From contig NZ_SNUR01000001.1 of assembly GCF_012027595.1 (NCBI RefSeq), forward strand, positions 434,001 to 498,000: a stretch of DNA of 64,000 nt, given 5' to 3'. The DNA is from Thermococcus sp. Bubb.Bath. GTDB lineage: Archaea > Methanobacteriota_B > Thermococci > Thermococcales > Thermococcaceae. Under the pieces are notes generated by a model. It did no database searches. It worked only from the letters and a program-made list of their open reading frames with translations, and was not told where the DNA came from. How positions within the stretch are numbered: position 1 is the stretch's first letter; the number at the start of each line of letters is the position of its first letter. Both the position numbers and the translations under genes were made by a program. Below are positions 15,484 through 22,545 of this stretch, in pieces.

Positions 15484-15813
15484 TCAAAACCACAGCTCAA
15501 GCTCTCCAGCCTCCTCGAGGTCCGAGATTGCAACATACCACCGGTTCAGGTCCGGAGCGGATTCTCCATCCTCCTCCTTGAAGCCCCTCCACCTGTAGAA
15601 GTGGGCCCTGAACTTCCTCCTGATGCCCCAAACCTCGAGCTCTTCCTCGAGCCACGCGGGATCGTCAACGTAGTCCTCGAACCAAACCCTGTCAACACTG
15701 ACGAGTTCAAGCCCCCTGTCCGATGCTTTCAGCCTGCACTCTGCGATTGTTGCCCAACCTGAGCCCGTTCCAGCCAGCTCCAGAGCTCTGTCATCCAACA
15801 CCTCAGCGCTCAT
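15484..15813 (-). CDS. Provirus hypothetical protein
   Basis: A 109-residue acidic alpha/beta protein with many tryptophans (WFEDYVDDPAWLEEELEVWG). No motif is recognised. Its start overlaps the stop of the upstream gene by four bases (ATGA), so it belongs to the same leftward operon. Confidence 0.6.
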   Translation of the reverse strand: MSAEVLDDRALELAGTGSGWATIAECRLKASDRGLELVSVDRVWFEDYVDDPAWLEEELEVWGIRRKFRAHFYRWRGFKEEDGESAPDLNRWYVAISDLEEAGELELWF

Positions 15814-16022
15814 TCCTCCTCCCTCCTTAACCAGACTCTAAACAGCTTGTAGCTCGACTCGACCGAGCGAACAACGAAACCATCGCTTTGCAGGGATTCA
15901 ACCGCCTTGAGGAAGCCCTGAAAATCCTCCCACGAGGCCGGTGTTGTGAGGCTCAGCACCACTGCGCCCGGGACCTCCGAGGGTTTGGTAATGCTGACCT
16001 TCTCAGAGAACTCGGCTACCAT
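15810..16022 (-). CDS. Small provirus protein
   Basis: A 70-residue protein taken from ATG at 16022, which follows GGGGGTGGCCCCTG and overlaps the previous stop; an in-frame ATG at 16043 is possible but lies in the coding end of the neighbour. It has an alternating strand-helix pattern (VVLSLTT, FLKAVESL, VVRSVESS) suggesting a ferredoxin-like alpha/beta fold. Function unknown. Confidence 0.6.
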   Translation of the reverse strand: MVAEFSEKVSITKPSEVPGAVVLSLTTPASWEDFQGFLKAVESLQSDGFVVRSVESSYKLFRVWLRREEE

Positions 16023-16324
16023 CAGGGGCCACCCCCTAAGCACTTGTGGGCCTTTCCTGCTAGAACAAGGAAAGCGAGAACCTCGTCAACACTCTTAAGT
16101 CCCTTAGCGGTTAGCTTTACTTCAGCAATCCCCTGCTCCCACGTGGCAAGGACTCTGACTCCGCCCTGAGAAGACATCAAGTGCGCCTTCATTCCGTTCT
16201 TGAAGTACAGCCACGCGACGTTCGTGCCTTTGACCATCTCTACTTCTACTTGTGACCTAACGCTCTCGGGCATCTCGTCCAGCAGGACCTGGACGAACTC
16301 TTCAACAGGCATAGGCTCACTCAT
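16022..16324 (-). CDS. Provirus hypothetical protein
   Basis: A 100-residue acidic alpha/beta protein, with an N-terminal helix (VEEFVQVLLDEMPESV) followed by strands and a C-terminal helix (LKSVDEVLAFLVLAG). No signal peptide and no recognised motif. It overlaps both neighbours, consistent with one polycistronic transcript. Confidence 0.6.
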   Translation of the reverse strand: MSEPMPVEEFVQVLLDEMPESVRSQVEVEMVKGTNVAWLYFKNGMKAHLMSSQGGVRVLATWEQGIAEVKLTAKGLKSVDEVLAFLVLAGKAHKCLGGGP

Positions 16325-16472
16325 GGTTTTCGCCCCCGTGCTGGTAGTAGAACCTCAGCAGGAACAAGATCGCATCATCCACGTCCCTAACCTCCTTCCT
16401 ATGACTCCGGACGAACTCCAGGAGATACTGCTTGGTCTTCTTGGAAACGGGCAACCTCTCATTCAGGGGCAA
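16317..16472 (-). CDS. Small ORF, possibly truncated by an in-frame stop
   Basis: A 51-residue ORF taken from TTG at 16472 with a codon pattern like its neighbours; the end (AILFLLRFYYQHGGENHE) overlaps the next start. A better-placed ATG at 16519, overlapping the upstream stop and preceded by GGAGGTTGAG, is in the same frame but meets TAG after seven codons. The residues on both sides of the TAG are similar (EFPLR and ELPLN), so a short duplication or a nonsense mutation may have shortened the gene. Reality and start are uncertain. Confidence 0.4.
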   Translation of the reverse strand: MPLNERLPVSKKTKQYLLEFVRSHRKEVRDVDDAILFLLRFYYQHGGENHE

Positions 16473-16509
16473 CTCAGACGTCTTCCAGGGGAACTATCTC
16501 AAGGGAAAC

Positions 16510-17529
16510 TCAGACATCGGCCTCAACCTCCAGCGGTTTTGAATAGTGCGCGTTCAGAAGGCGCATGGCAACGCGCCTCAGGTTAGAAACGAAAGCCTCA
16601 TTCCAATCGCTAGCGGCCTCGTGCCGCTCAATCACTGCCAGAACTGCCCTGCGTCTGTCAGCAGGGTCGATCTTTTGTAGGACCTTCTCTAACCGCTCAG
16701 GGACCTGCTCCTGCAGGAACTCTTTCGCCTCCTTCCCCCTCCTCTTCTCAATCAGTCCCATGTACTCATGGTGGGCAACGGCAAAAACGGCATCAATCAA
16801 CTGCTCCGCGGTCCTCCCGCTCTTGAGGGCCGTCACGACCGGCGCTTTTTCCCCCACGGCCTTTCCAACCCCCACGGCCTTTCCAACGGCCAGGCCCTTC
16901 GCGGCCTTGAGCGTGTCCTCCTTGTAGAGGACGTAGTCAATCACATCGGCAACGCCCTCTGGCCGCTTGAGGGCCCACTCATGGAACTCCTCGGCAATAT
17001 CCTTCGGGTAGAATGTGTCCGGGAACTTGTTGTGTTGGTCCTTCTTGATGACAAAAGCCAGCTTGAGCAGGCGCTTGATCTTGTTCTCATCGCGCAGGCC
17101 GAGGACCTCAGCACAGAGGGCCTTCCAGCTCACGCCCTCGCGGGCCTTTTCTGCCAGGGCCTTGAGCATCTTCGCGTCCTGGTAGGATCTGACCGAGCGG
17201 CCCTGCTTGAGCGCCTGGTTCTCAAGTTCGAGCTTTTCAATGCGCTCCTGGAGGCTCTTGACAAGGCGTTTAAGTTCCTCGTTTTCTTTTTCAAGTTCTT
17301 TTATTTGTTCGTCTTTCTTTTTGTTCTCTGAATGAAGCTCTACTACGCTCCAGTTGGTATGGTAAAGCAGAGCATGGAAGAACTCTGCCCGCGAGAGGCC
17401 CAACTCAGTTCTTTTTTCTTCAGCAAACTCGAAATCGTCCAAAGGAATATCGCTTCTCCACTGTATCAGTGGACTTTTCCATTTCCTTGGGCGGCCAGGA
17501 CCTCTCGCGGGTATTCGCATAAACTTCAC
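16510..17529 (-). CDS. Ribbon-helix-helix/coiled-coil DNA-binding protein
   Basis: A 339-residue protein. The N-terminus is basic (GPGRPRKWK, an AT-hook-like tract), followed by a ribbon-helix-helix-like segment (residues 22-60: IQWRSDIPLDD, LGLSRAEFFHALL). Residues 66-110 form a coiled coil of Glu, Lys and Leu heptads, and the rest is helical with a Gly/Ala/Val/Lys tandem stretch (GLAVGKAVGVGKAVG near 213). This architecture suits a dimeric origin-binding, partition or chromatin-like protein of the element. The ATG lies five bases after the stop of a small ribbon-helix-helix gene. No replication-initiator motif is visible. Confidence 0.65.
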   Translation of the reverse strand: MKFMRIPARGPGRPRKWKSPLIQWRSDIPLDDFEFAEEKRTELGLSRAEFFHALLYHTNWSVVELHSENKKKDEQIKELEKENEELKRLVKSLQERIEKLELENQALKQGRSVRSYQDAKMLKALAEKAREGVSWKALCAEVLGLRDENKIKRLLKLAFVIKKDQHNKFPDTFYPKDIAEEFHEWALKRPEGVADVIDYVLYKEDTLKAAKGLAVGKAVGVGKAVGEKAPVVTALKSGRTAEQLIDAVFAVAHHEYMGLIEKRRGKEAKEFLQEQVPERLEKVLQKIDPADRRRAVLAVIERHEAASDWNEAFVSNLRRVAMRLLNAHYSKPLEVEADV

Positions 17530-17690
17530 CTTCTCGTGGCCTTGTACTTAGCCCACATGTCAAGAATCAACTCTGACCACGAAATGCCCCTACGCTGCTT
17601 TTCTTCTTCCATCTCCTTGTACGCGTCAAAGGGCAACCATGCTTCAAAGCGTTTGACAGGTCCGTCATATCTTGCCCGTCTTCCCATCAT
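17526..17690 (-). CDS. Small ribbon-helix-helix regulator
   Basis: A 54-residue basic protein, beginning after AAAGGTGAGG. A beta strand (KRFEAWLPF) is followed by two helices (DAYKEMEEEKQRRG, SWSELILDMWAKYK), the CopG/Arc-type fold. First gene of the leftward early operon and directly downstream of a perfect 19-base palindrome at its predicted transcription start, so it is a strong candidate autorepressor. Confidence 0.75.
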   Translation of the reverse strand: MMGRRARYDGPVKRFEAWLPFDAYKEMEEEKQRRGISWSELILDMWAKYKATRR

Positions 17691-17715
17691 CCTCACCTTT
17701 CGAGATTTTTTCTCA

Positions 17716-17734
17716 TACGAGAATATTTCTCGTA
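17716..17734. promoter_or_regulatory. Palindromic operator at the early leftward promoter
   Basis: TACGAGAA, TAT, TTCTCGTA form a perfect inverted repeat with eight-base arms; further GAGA/TCTC half-sites lie at 17702-17714. A minus-strand TATA (cttttttaag type, about 17753-17763) predicts transcription starting near 17735, so the operator covers the start site, as for archaeal repressors. The small ribbon-helix-helix protein encoded next is the likely ligand. Confidence 0.6.
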
Positions 17735-17764
17735 AGATAGTACGAAGGATTTCCTTAAAAAGAT

Positions 17765-17962
17765 TGCGTGGACATTAATGAGTAAGAATCATCGAAAAGA
17801 TCCTAAACATGACGCTTTGAAATCGTAAACTTAAATATTTTTCCTGCATATTAATTAGACCACTTCAAAAACAGCCAGGAAATTGCTCTAAAGAACCAAT
17901 GCTACTCTCTGCTCTTCCCTATATTATATATTATATTATAAGTACTTAATATTAAACTTAAA
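17765..17962. other. AT-rich non-coding region, possible replication origin
   Basis: About 200 bases without an ORF, with the lowest GC content in the element. A near-continuous run of TATA/ATTA units at 17920-17960 (tatattatatattatatta) is followed by repeated ttaaact. It lies between AbrB and early genes. It may be a DNA-unwinding element or simply the AbrB terminator; no iterons were found. Confidence 0.3.
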
Positions 17963-18400
17963 CTAAACAAAAACATATGTGAAGTGTCTCATGATTTTGT
18001 CCTCTGGAATGAGCTCACCTTGTTTGACCTCAATCCATTTACCCGATGCTTGAACCTTTGAGAGCAGTTTTTTGCCTTTTTCACTGACCAATTCGTCAAA
18101 TTTGTGATATCCAAGCAGTAAGACTTCAATGATGTCTTTCTCATGAAGCCCAAAATCACGTTTGAGATCAGCTGGAAGGAAAATTAATCCTTTAGTTCCT
18201 ACCCTAGCCACTAAATACCCTTGCTTAAGAACTCTGATTAGTGATCTCTCAGAATCGATCTCAATTCTGCGAATAATGACCTCAACGTAATCGTTTTTCT
18301 CTATATTCAATGCTTCTCTAATTGCCTTAGGGATAGCTATCCTTCCCTCCTTGTCCAGCCGTGCGTGGAACTTCGCTAGTGGTTCTTTGGTTTCTTTCAT
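17963..18400 (-). CDS. AbrB/SpoVT-type regulator with two swapped-hairpin domains
   Basis: A 145-residue protein with two copies of the looped-hinge motif: KEGRIAIPKAIREALNI near residue 17 and TKGLIFLPADLKRDFGL near residue 69, each followed by a KNDYVEV/KDIIEV strand. Two fused AbrB domains in one chain give a pseudo-dimer, and DNA binding is likely. The start follows GAGGTGAGCCA, and a minus-strand TATA (ggtatatag) lies near 18446. Divergent from the nuclease-like gene, so it may control both directions. Confidence 0.78.
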   Translation of the reverse strand: MKETKEPLAKFHARLDKEGRIAIPKAIREALNIEKNDYVEVIIRRIEIDSERSLIRVLKQGYLVARVGTKGLIFLPADLKRDFGLHEKDIIEVLLLGYHKFDELVSEKGKKLLSKVQASGKWIEVKQGELIPEDKIMRHFTYVFV

Positions 18401-18704
18401 TGGCTCACCTCGGGCGTGCTGATTTTATGAATACCTATCCTTATCTACTATATACCCTCACCTGTGTGATCAATGTAAGGACCGCTCGATTGGCCAGTGG
18501 GGGCCAAATTCCATGTGAACCTCCCCGTATAGTGCTATTTGACATTTTGGTTAAATAAGGTTTACCGTTAAGCGACTGATTCATTATCTCACTATCCCGA
18601 GCCGAGTTAGAGAGGTAAAACCCCACTACGGAAAGTGAGCGTAAAGATTACGGACGGAAATTATTATAAGTTCAGGGTGCTAAAACTGAGTTTGAGGGGT
18701 ATGA
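18401..18704. promoter_or_regulatory. Divergent promoter region between AbrB-type regulator and nuclease-like gene
   Basis: A 304-base gene-free stretch. On the minus side a TATA (ggtatatagtag, about 18440-18452) serves the regulator. On the plus side aaattattataag (18658-18670) serves the nuclease-like gene, with GAGGGG before its ATG. No convincing ORF or RNA structure was seen in the middle. Confidence 0.5.
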
Positions 18705-19733
18705 ATGGGTATTGGTGGGTTTCTTAAGAAGGTCGGGGACGCCACTAAAAAGGCTATGGATAAGGCTGCAAAGGAAGCAAAATACCATGCAAAGGCGCTA
18801 GAGATCAAAAGGGAGATATCTGAAGCTGAGAAGAAGTTCAGGGAGGAAGTTATGAAGAAGGAGTTCGAGGCCAAACGTGAGATATTATCTCAGCTCAAAA
18901 TGAGACAACTTGAGGCAGTGTGCGCCGCTAAGGGCATACCTACATACAGAACAACCACTGTGAATGGGGAAAAAAGGCGCTACAAAATCCGAAATAAAGA
19001 CGAGCTCATTGATGTTGTTGCCAGCCACTTGACTCTTGAGGAGGTAGCAGGGGTTGCCAAGAGATACAAGGTCAAGTCTCGCCACGTGGTTCAGCATTTC
19101 CAAAAATGGCTGGAAGAGGCTAATGAAGCATTAAAGGCGTTCAAGGAGCAAAAGCAGAAAGAACTTGATAATTATAAGGCTCAACTCTTTGGAGGGCAGG
19201 CTACTGATGTTGAGACAATTGACCTAAATGAGGAAACCGTTGAGTCACTCAATAGTGAGGGAGGACCAGTTGGAGAAGCTTCAAAGGAAGAGGGTTACTC
19301 ATCAGAACCCGATATCCTGGACATCCTCTTTGACTTTGAGCCGGAGACCGTGAGGGATGAGGAGGACCTTGAGAAACAACTTTATCAGTACCTTAAGGCA
19401 CGCCTTGGAAGCCGTGTTACCCGGCAGTACCCTGTAGGGGATCAGAAGATTGACATTGCCATCGGAGGCAGGATTGGTATTGAAATCAAGATTGCAGAGA
19501 GCAGAAGTAAACTCCAAAGGTTAGTGGGCCAGGTATTGGACTATGTAGAATACTTTGATGAGGTGATTGCGGTAATTCTCGATGTGGGTGCCAATGTAGA
19601 CATTGACAGCTATGTCCAGAAACTCCGAAAGCTCGGCGCCGAAGTTGTAATTTTAGAGGGAGACATAAGGAGGAAAGGCCGCTCCAAGGAGATTATCATT
19701 CAAGATGCAAGGAGGAAGATAATAATTAGATAA
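18705..19733 (+). CDS. PD-(D/E)XK nuclease-like protein with helical N-terminus
   Basis: A 342-residue protein. Residues 1-75 are a Lys/Ala/Glu-rich amphipathic helix region. A middle segment (RHVVQHFQKWLEEAN) follows, then an acidic linker, and a C-terminal domain (residues 225-342) with the PD-(D/E)XK pattern: DLEKQLYQYLKARLG, QKIDIAI, and GIEIKIAES, then a helix QVLDYVEYFDEV and strand VIAVILDVG. Asp, Glu and Lys of the active site are all present. The only rightward protein gene of the element, between the early and structural modules. It could act in DNA processing or against competing DNA; the target is unknown. Confidence 0.7.
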   Translation: MGIGGFLKKVGDATKKAMDKAAKEAKYHAKALEIKREISEAEKKFREEVMKKEFEAKREILSQLKMRQLEAVCAAKGIPTYRTTTVNGEKRRYKIRNKDELIDVVASHLTLEEVAGVAKRYKVKSRHVVQHFQKWLEEANEALKAFKEQKQKELDNYKAQLFGGQATDVETIDLNEETVESLNSEGGPVGEASKEEGYSSEPDILDILFDFEPETVRDEEDLEKQLYQYLKARLGSRVTRQYPVGDQKIDIAIGGRIGIEIKIAESRSKLQRLVGQVLDYVEYFDEVIAVILDVGANVDIDSYVQKLRKLGAEVVILEGDIRRKGRSKEIIIQDARRKIIIR

Positions 19734-19812
19734 GGAGGAAAGTTGGCTTCTTTGTCGATGGTCACGAGGTCGGGCAGTTGTCGTGAGGTGAGAGCATGTG
19801 CAAAGTGGGAAA

Positions 19813-20529
19813 TTAGTCCTGGATAGGGTGTTCTGGTAGGTATCTGATCTCAAGATTTATATTGTAGCCCTCTTGGTTTAATATTTCGACAGCCTTTGTT
19901 CCGGTTTTTGAAAATTCTCTATCTGCTGTGTATAAGATAAATTTCGCATCTTCTCCCTCTGTGGCTACTGAGGAGGCTACTTGGCAGAATATTTCTGCGT
20001 CTGGTTCGTCTTTGAAGAGGTATCCAACTTTGTCGTAAATGTCTCTGTAGATTTCTAGTTCCTCCTCCCTGAGGTTTAGAGAAATTGCCCGGTCTTCTAT
20101 TGGCTGAATTTTTGACATTAGTTGTATTAGGTGGTCGCTGAGGAGTTTGGCAAATTGGGGCCGGTTCTCCTTGGAGAGCAACTGGTTCTTTTGGATGTAT
20201 TCAAGAAGGTACTGATACATATTTAGGGATTTTCTGTCGTATTGGTTGGCGTATTCTAGTGTTTCCTTCTGAATGTATTGGAAGATCTCTTGGGGATTTC
20301 TGAGCCCGTGGCGTATTGCCTTTCGATAATGATGGATTATACGACTTTGGGCGTTTAGGTACTTGCGGTAGAAACTTTGGCGGAGCTCCCGGGAGACTGC
20401 CTCGGGTATTATTATTGGAGTACCCTTCCGTGTTAGAGTTTCTATTGTCTTAGTTGCTAACTCGTGGTGGGCATCATTCTTAAGTATTGTGGCGTAAAAG
20501 AGGTTAGTGTCAAGAAACACGATTTCCAC
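19813..20529 (-). CDS. PIN-domain protein
   Basis: A 238-residue protein with a PIN nuclease-like fold. It opens with EIVFLDTNLFYATIL (Asp7), has a conserved Glu in IIIPEAVSRELRQ near residue 44, an insertion of about 90 helical residues, and the distal acidic pair DEPDAEIFC and YTADREFSKT near residues 173-205. Typical VapC toxins are shorter, about 130 residues, so the insertion is unusual. It follows the next gene by one base, and the two probably form a functional pair. Codon use is AT-rich compared with the structural genes. Confidence 0.72.
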   Translation of the reverse strand: MEIVFLDTNLFYATILKNDAHHELATKTIETLTRKGTPIIIPEAVSRELRQSFYRKYLNAQSRIIHHYRKAIRHGLRNPQEIFQYIQKETLEYANQYDRKSLNMYQYLLEYIQKNQLLSKENRPQFAKLLSDHLIQLMSKIQPIEDRAISLNLREEELEIYRDIYDKVGYLFKDEPDAEIFCQVASSVATEGEDAKFILYTADREFSKTGTKAVEILNQEGYNINLEIRYLPEHPIQD

Positions 20530-20530
20530 T

Positions 20531-21262
20531 TTACCCCACCAACGTGACTACAGTTTTTAGGGTTTCCTCGTCCCCGCCTTTGGATATTATTGGTGCTATT
20601 TCAATAATGTCTTCCTGGAGCTCTTTGATGTCTCCTTTACCAGTAAGTACTTTGTATGTTCTGAGAAGAAGTATTAAAATATATGGCCCGTATTTTCCAA
20701 AGTCCCCAATCGTCCCACCTTGAATGCTTTTCTTATATAACTCCATTAGAAGAGATAGGGCTTGGTCTAAGGTTAGGTACTTTTCAATGTCTAAAGGGGA
20801 TAAATCCTCGTCAGTACTTAAAATGACTTCATTTATAGCCTCTCTCAATGCACCTATGCTGTTCTTCTGTTTGATTGTGTCTATTTTGAGTGAGCGTTCT
20901 ATTTCTTGCAAGCCGATGTACTTTTGGAGCCTTTCTAGTTCGACCAGAATATCGGGGAGTTCTTCTTCAAGTATTCTGAGCATTTTGAGTTTAGATTCTA
21001 TGTATGCAACTTTATGAGGGTATTCCGGTAAGGCCTGGACAAGTCTGTTTATTATTTTCTCTTTTCTCTCGATTGGAAGCGTTTTTAGTTGTAGCAATTC
21101 ATTGAAAACTTTAGAAAGATGTTTCCGCCTAATTGCATAATCAGAATGAAATCGGGGATCCAACGAGCCAAGAATACTATCAAATAGCTCATTGACGAAT
21201 CTATCTGCGATGATATTATCCCATGTGCTCGTCCGTGAGGATATTGCTTCCATAGTTCTCAC
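20531..21262 (-). CDS. Partner of the PIN-domain protein, unknown family
   Basis: A 243-residue, predicted all-helical, acidic protein encoded directly upstream of the PIN gene, with a one-base gap. No DNA-binding motif or catalytic pattern is recognised. Pairing with a nuclease-like gene, AT-rich codons and its own promoter region suggest a toxin-antitoxin or defence cassette carried by the provirus. A minus-strand TATA-like run (tttaagttattata) lies at 21280-21295. Confidence 0.6.
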   Translation of the reverse strand: MRTMEAISSRTSTWDNIIADRFVNELFDSILGSLDPRFHSDYAIRRKHLSKVFNELLQLKTLPIERKEKIINRLVQALPEYPHKVAYIESKLKMLRILEEELPDILVELERLQKYIGLQEIERSLKIDTIKQKNSIGALREAINEVILSTDEDLSPLDIEKYLTLDQALSLLMELYKKSIQGGTIGDFGKYGPYILILLLRTYKVLTGKGDIKELQEDIIEIAPIISKGGDEETLKTVVTLVG

Positions 21263-21313
21263 CTTCAGTAAGATAATGATGTATAATAACTTAAAGATTT
21301 CTCCTAGGGGGGT

Positions 21314-21334
21314 CTACTGTGCAGTAGTACAGTA
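21314..21334. promoter_or_regulatory. Overlapping palindromes between divergent promoters
   Basis: CTACTG-TG-CAGTAG (21314-21327) is a perfect inverted repeat and overlaps TACTGT-8-ACAGTA (21315-21334). They lie between the leftward PIN-pair promoter and the rightward promoter of the candidate RNA, so one regulator could control both. Confidence 0.5.
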
Positions 21335-21364
21335 TCGCTCTCTTAAGGTTTCCAATGCGCTGTG

Positions 21365-21380
21365 GCGAAAGTTTAATATA
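21365..21380 (+). promoter_or_regulatory. Promoter of the candidate non-coding RNA
   Basis: A BRE-like gcgaaag followed by tttaatata, one of the best promoter matches in the element. Transcription would start near 21400, exactly where the folded region begins, and no protein-coding ORF follows. Confidence 0.6.
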
Positions 21381-21400
21381 TAGCTTTCTGCGTTTAGATA

Positions 21401-21531
21401 CTTGATCCTTTGAGAGGTTGGCCCTAGTGGATCTTCATGAAGCCAGGGATGCACCGTGAGAAGGATCAGCGTCCCGGAGAGCTCCGCGGGCGATGAGCGA
21501 CCATGGGCGATGAAGATGAAAAGGGGACGCT
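21401..21531 (+). ncRNA. Candidate structured non-coding RNA of the provirus
   Basis: A GC-rich island of about 130 bases with no ORF, in AT-rich surroundings and preceded by a good promoter. Two stems share a junction: 21402-21410 with 21461-21469 (TTGATCCTT/AAGGATCAG), and 21468-21475 with 21524-21531 (AGCGTCCC/GGGGACGCT less one G). The first encloses CCCT/AGGG and a CTT-CATG-AAG hairpin, the second a GGA-GAGC-TCC hairpin and a direct repeat GGGCGATGA (21488 and 21505). It ends one base before the convergent gene at 21533, so it could also act as 3' end of that operon on the other strand. No known RNA family is recognised. Confidence 0.55.
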
Positions 21532-21532
21532 C

Positions 21533-21835
21533 CTAATCCTCTTTGTACTTTTCATCTAATAGGTCCGTGGCAATCCCGTTCAGTATCATCAGCTGCTCAA
21601 GATCATCAAGGATCTCATTGATAAGTATCCTGTCCTCTTTCTTTGGGACGTCGAGGTAGAGGACGCGGAGCCTCCTCACGATAGCCGTGATGAGTTTTTT
21701 GTTCAGAGCCGCCTTTGGCAGTTTTCCGGGCCGGCTATCCCCACTCTTTTTCTGTTTCTTCTCCTCTGGCTTTTCATCATCACTCAGGATGTCATCGAGA
21801 CCGTGAGGAACGACCTGGTAAGCGTCTTCAATCAT
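21533..21835 (-). CDS. Small acidic provirus protein
   Basis: A 100-residue protein from ATG at 21835, which follows GGAGGGTGTAAC. It has a charged linker (EKPEEKKQKKSGDSRPGK) and a C-terminal helical domain (LITAIVRRLRVLYLD, then DRILINEILDDLEQLM). No motif recognised. Last gene of the leftward structural module. Confidence 0.6.
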   Translation of the reverse strand: MIEDAYQVVPHGLDDILSDDEKPEEKKQKKSGDSRPGKLPKAALNKKLITAIVRRLRVLYLDVPKKEDRILINEILDDLEQLMILNGIATDLLDEKYKED

Positions 21836-21836
21836 G

Positions 21837-22535
21837 TTACACCCTCCAGCGCTTGAAGGGGTTGTCGTCAAAGGCCACTTCTACCCCACCGAACTTCTCT
21901 GTTTTCTTCCCTTCGTCCTGGTCCTGGTTCTTTGTGCTCATGTACGTCTTAATCCTCGGGTTCATCTTCATGGCATCCTCTACGACTTCGGGCACGCGGT
22001 AGCGGAGGATGGTAATGAGGTCCCAAAGCATATCGTTCTCCTGCTTGAGGGCGAGGTAGAGTTTGGCATCAACGAGGTCCGCAGTCAGGGGCACGGCTTC
22101 ATGTTCGTAGTGTTCGTTCAGGATGAAAGCGCTGGCGAGGATCGTAATGGTCTCATCTCCGAAGTACGTTATTTTCTTTGGGGCTCGGAGGAGGGCCGTG
22201 GGCGGCCTCTTGCCAACAACGCGGAGAAGGCTGTAAACAACGCTGTCAAGCCAGCTCGGCGGGCGAACCTGATAAAGTATCACGTAGTCGTTTAGGTCCT
22301 CCCGCAGCCCCACCGGGTACCCGATAACGCGGCTTTCTTTCCCGTTGAACCAGATGATGATGTTCTGTTTTGGCTCGTAAACTTGGGCGAACTTATAATT
22401 CAGCTCGCGGAGCTTTTCAGCGTGCTCTTTTATCTTGCTTTCAGGTATTATGGTAATGCCTCCGCTTTCCTCAAGGACCTGCGCAGACGTCTCAAGATCC
22501 TTTTCCTTCTTTTTCTTTCCAAACGGCCAGACCAT
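21837..22535 (-). CDS. Provirus protein next to the ATPase, unknown function
   Basis: A 232-residue soluble protein from ATG at 22535, preceded by TGAGGTGATCGAG; upstream codons overlap the ATPase gene. It begins MVWPFGKKKKEKD, a membrane-proximal style start, followed by alpha/beta segments (ITIIPESKIKEHAEKL, NIIIWFNGKESRVIGYP) and a helical part (ADLVDAKLYLALKQENDMLWDLITIL). No family recognised. Tight coupling to the ATPase gene suggests a partner in genome packaging or virion assembly. Confidence 0.6.
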   Translation of the reverse strand: MVWPFGKKKKEKDLETSAQVLEESGGITIIPESKIKEHAEKLRELNYKFAQVYEPKQNIIIWFNGKESRVIGYPVGLREDLNDYVILYQVRPPSWLDSVVYSLLRVVGKRPPTALLRAPKKITYFGDETITILASAFILNEHYEHEAVPLTADLVDAKLYLALKQENDMLWDLITILRYRVPEVVEDAMKMNPRIKTYMSTKNQDQDEGKKTEKFGGVEVAFDDNPFKRWRV

Positions 22536-22545
22536 CTCGATCACC

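Noticed and set aside
21488-21513. C/D-box guide RNA in the provirus non-coding island
   Set aside because: CGATGA occurs twice but the C box consensus RUGAUGA is not met and no CUGA D boxes are placed correctly.
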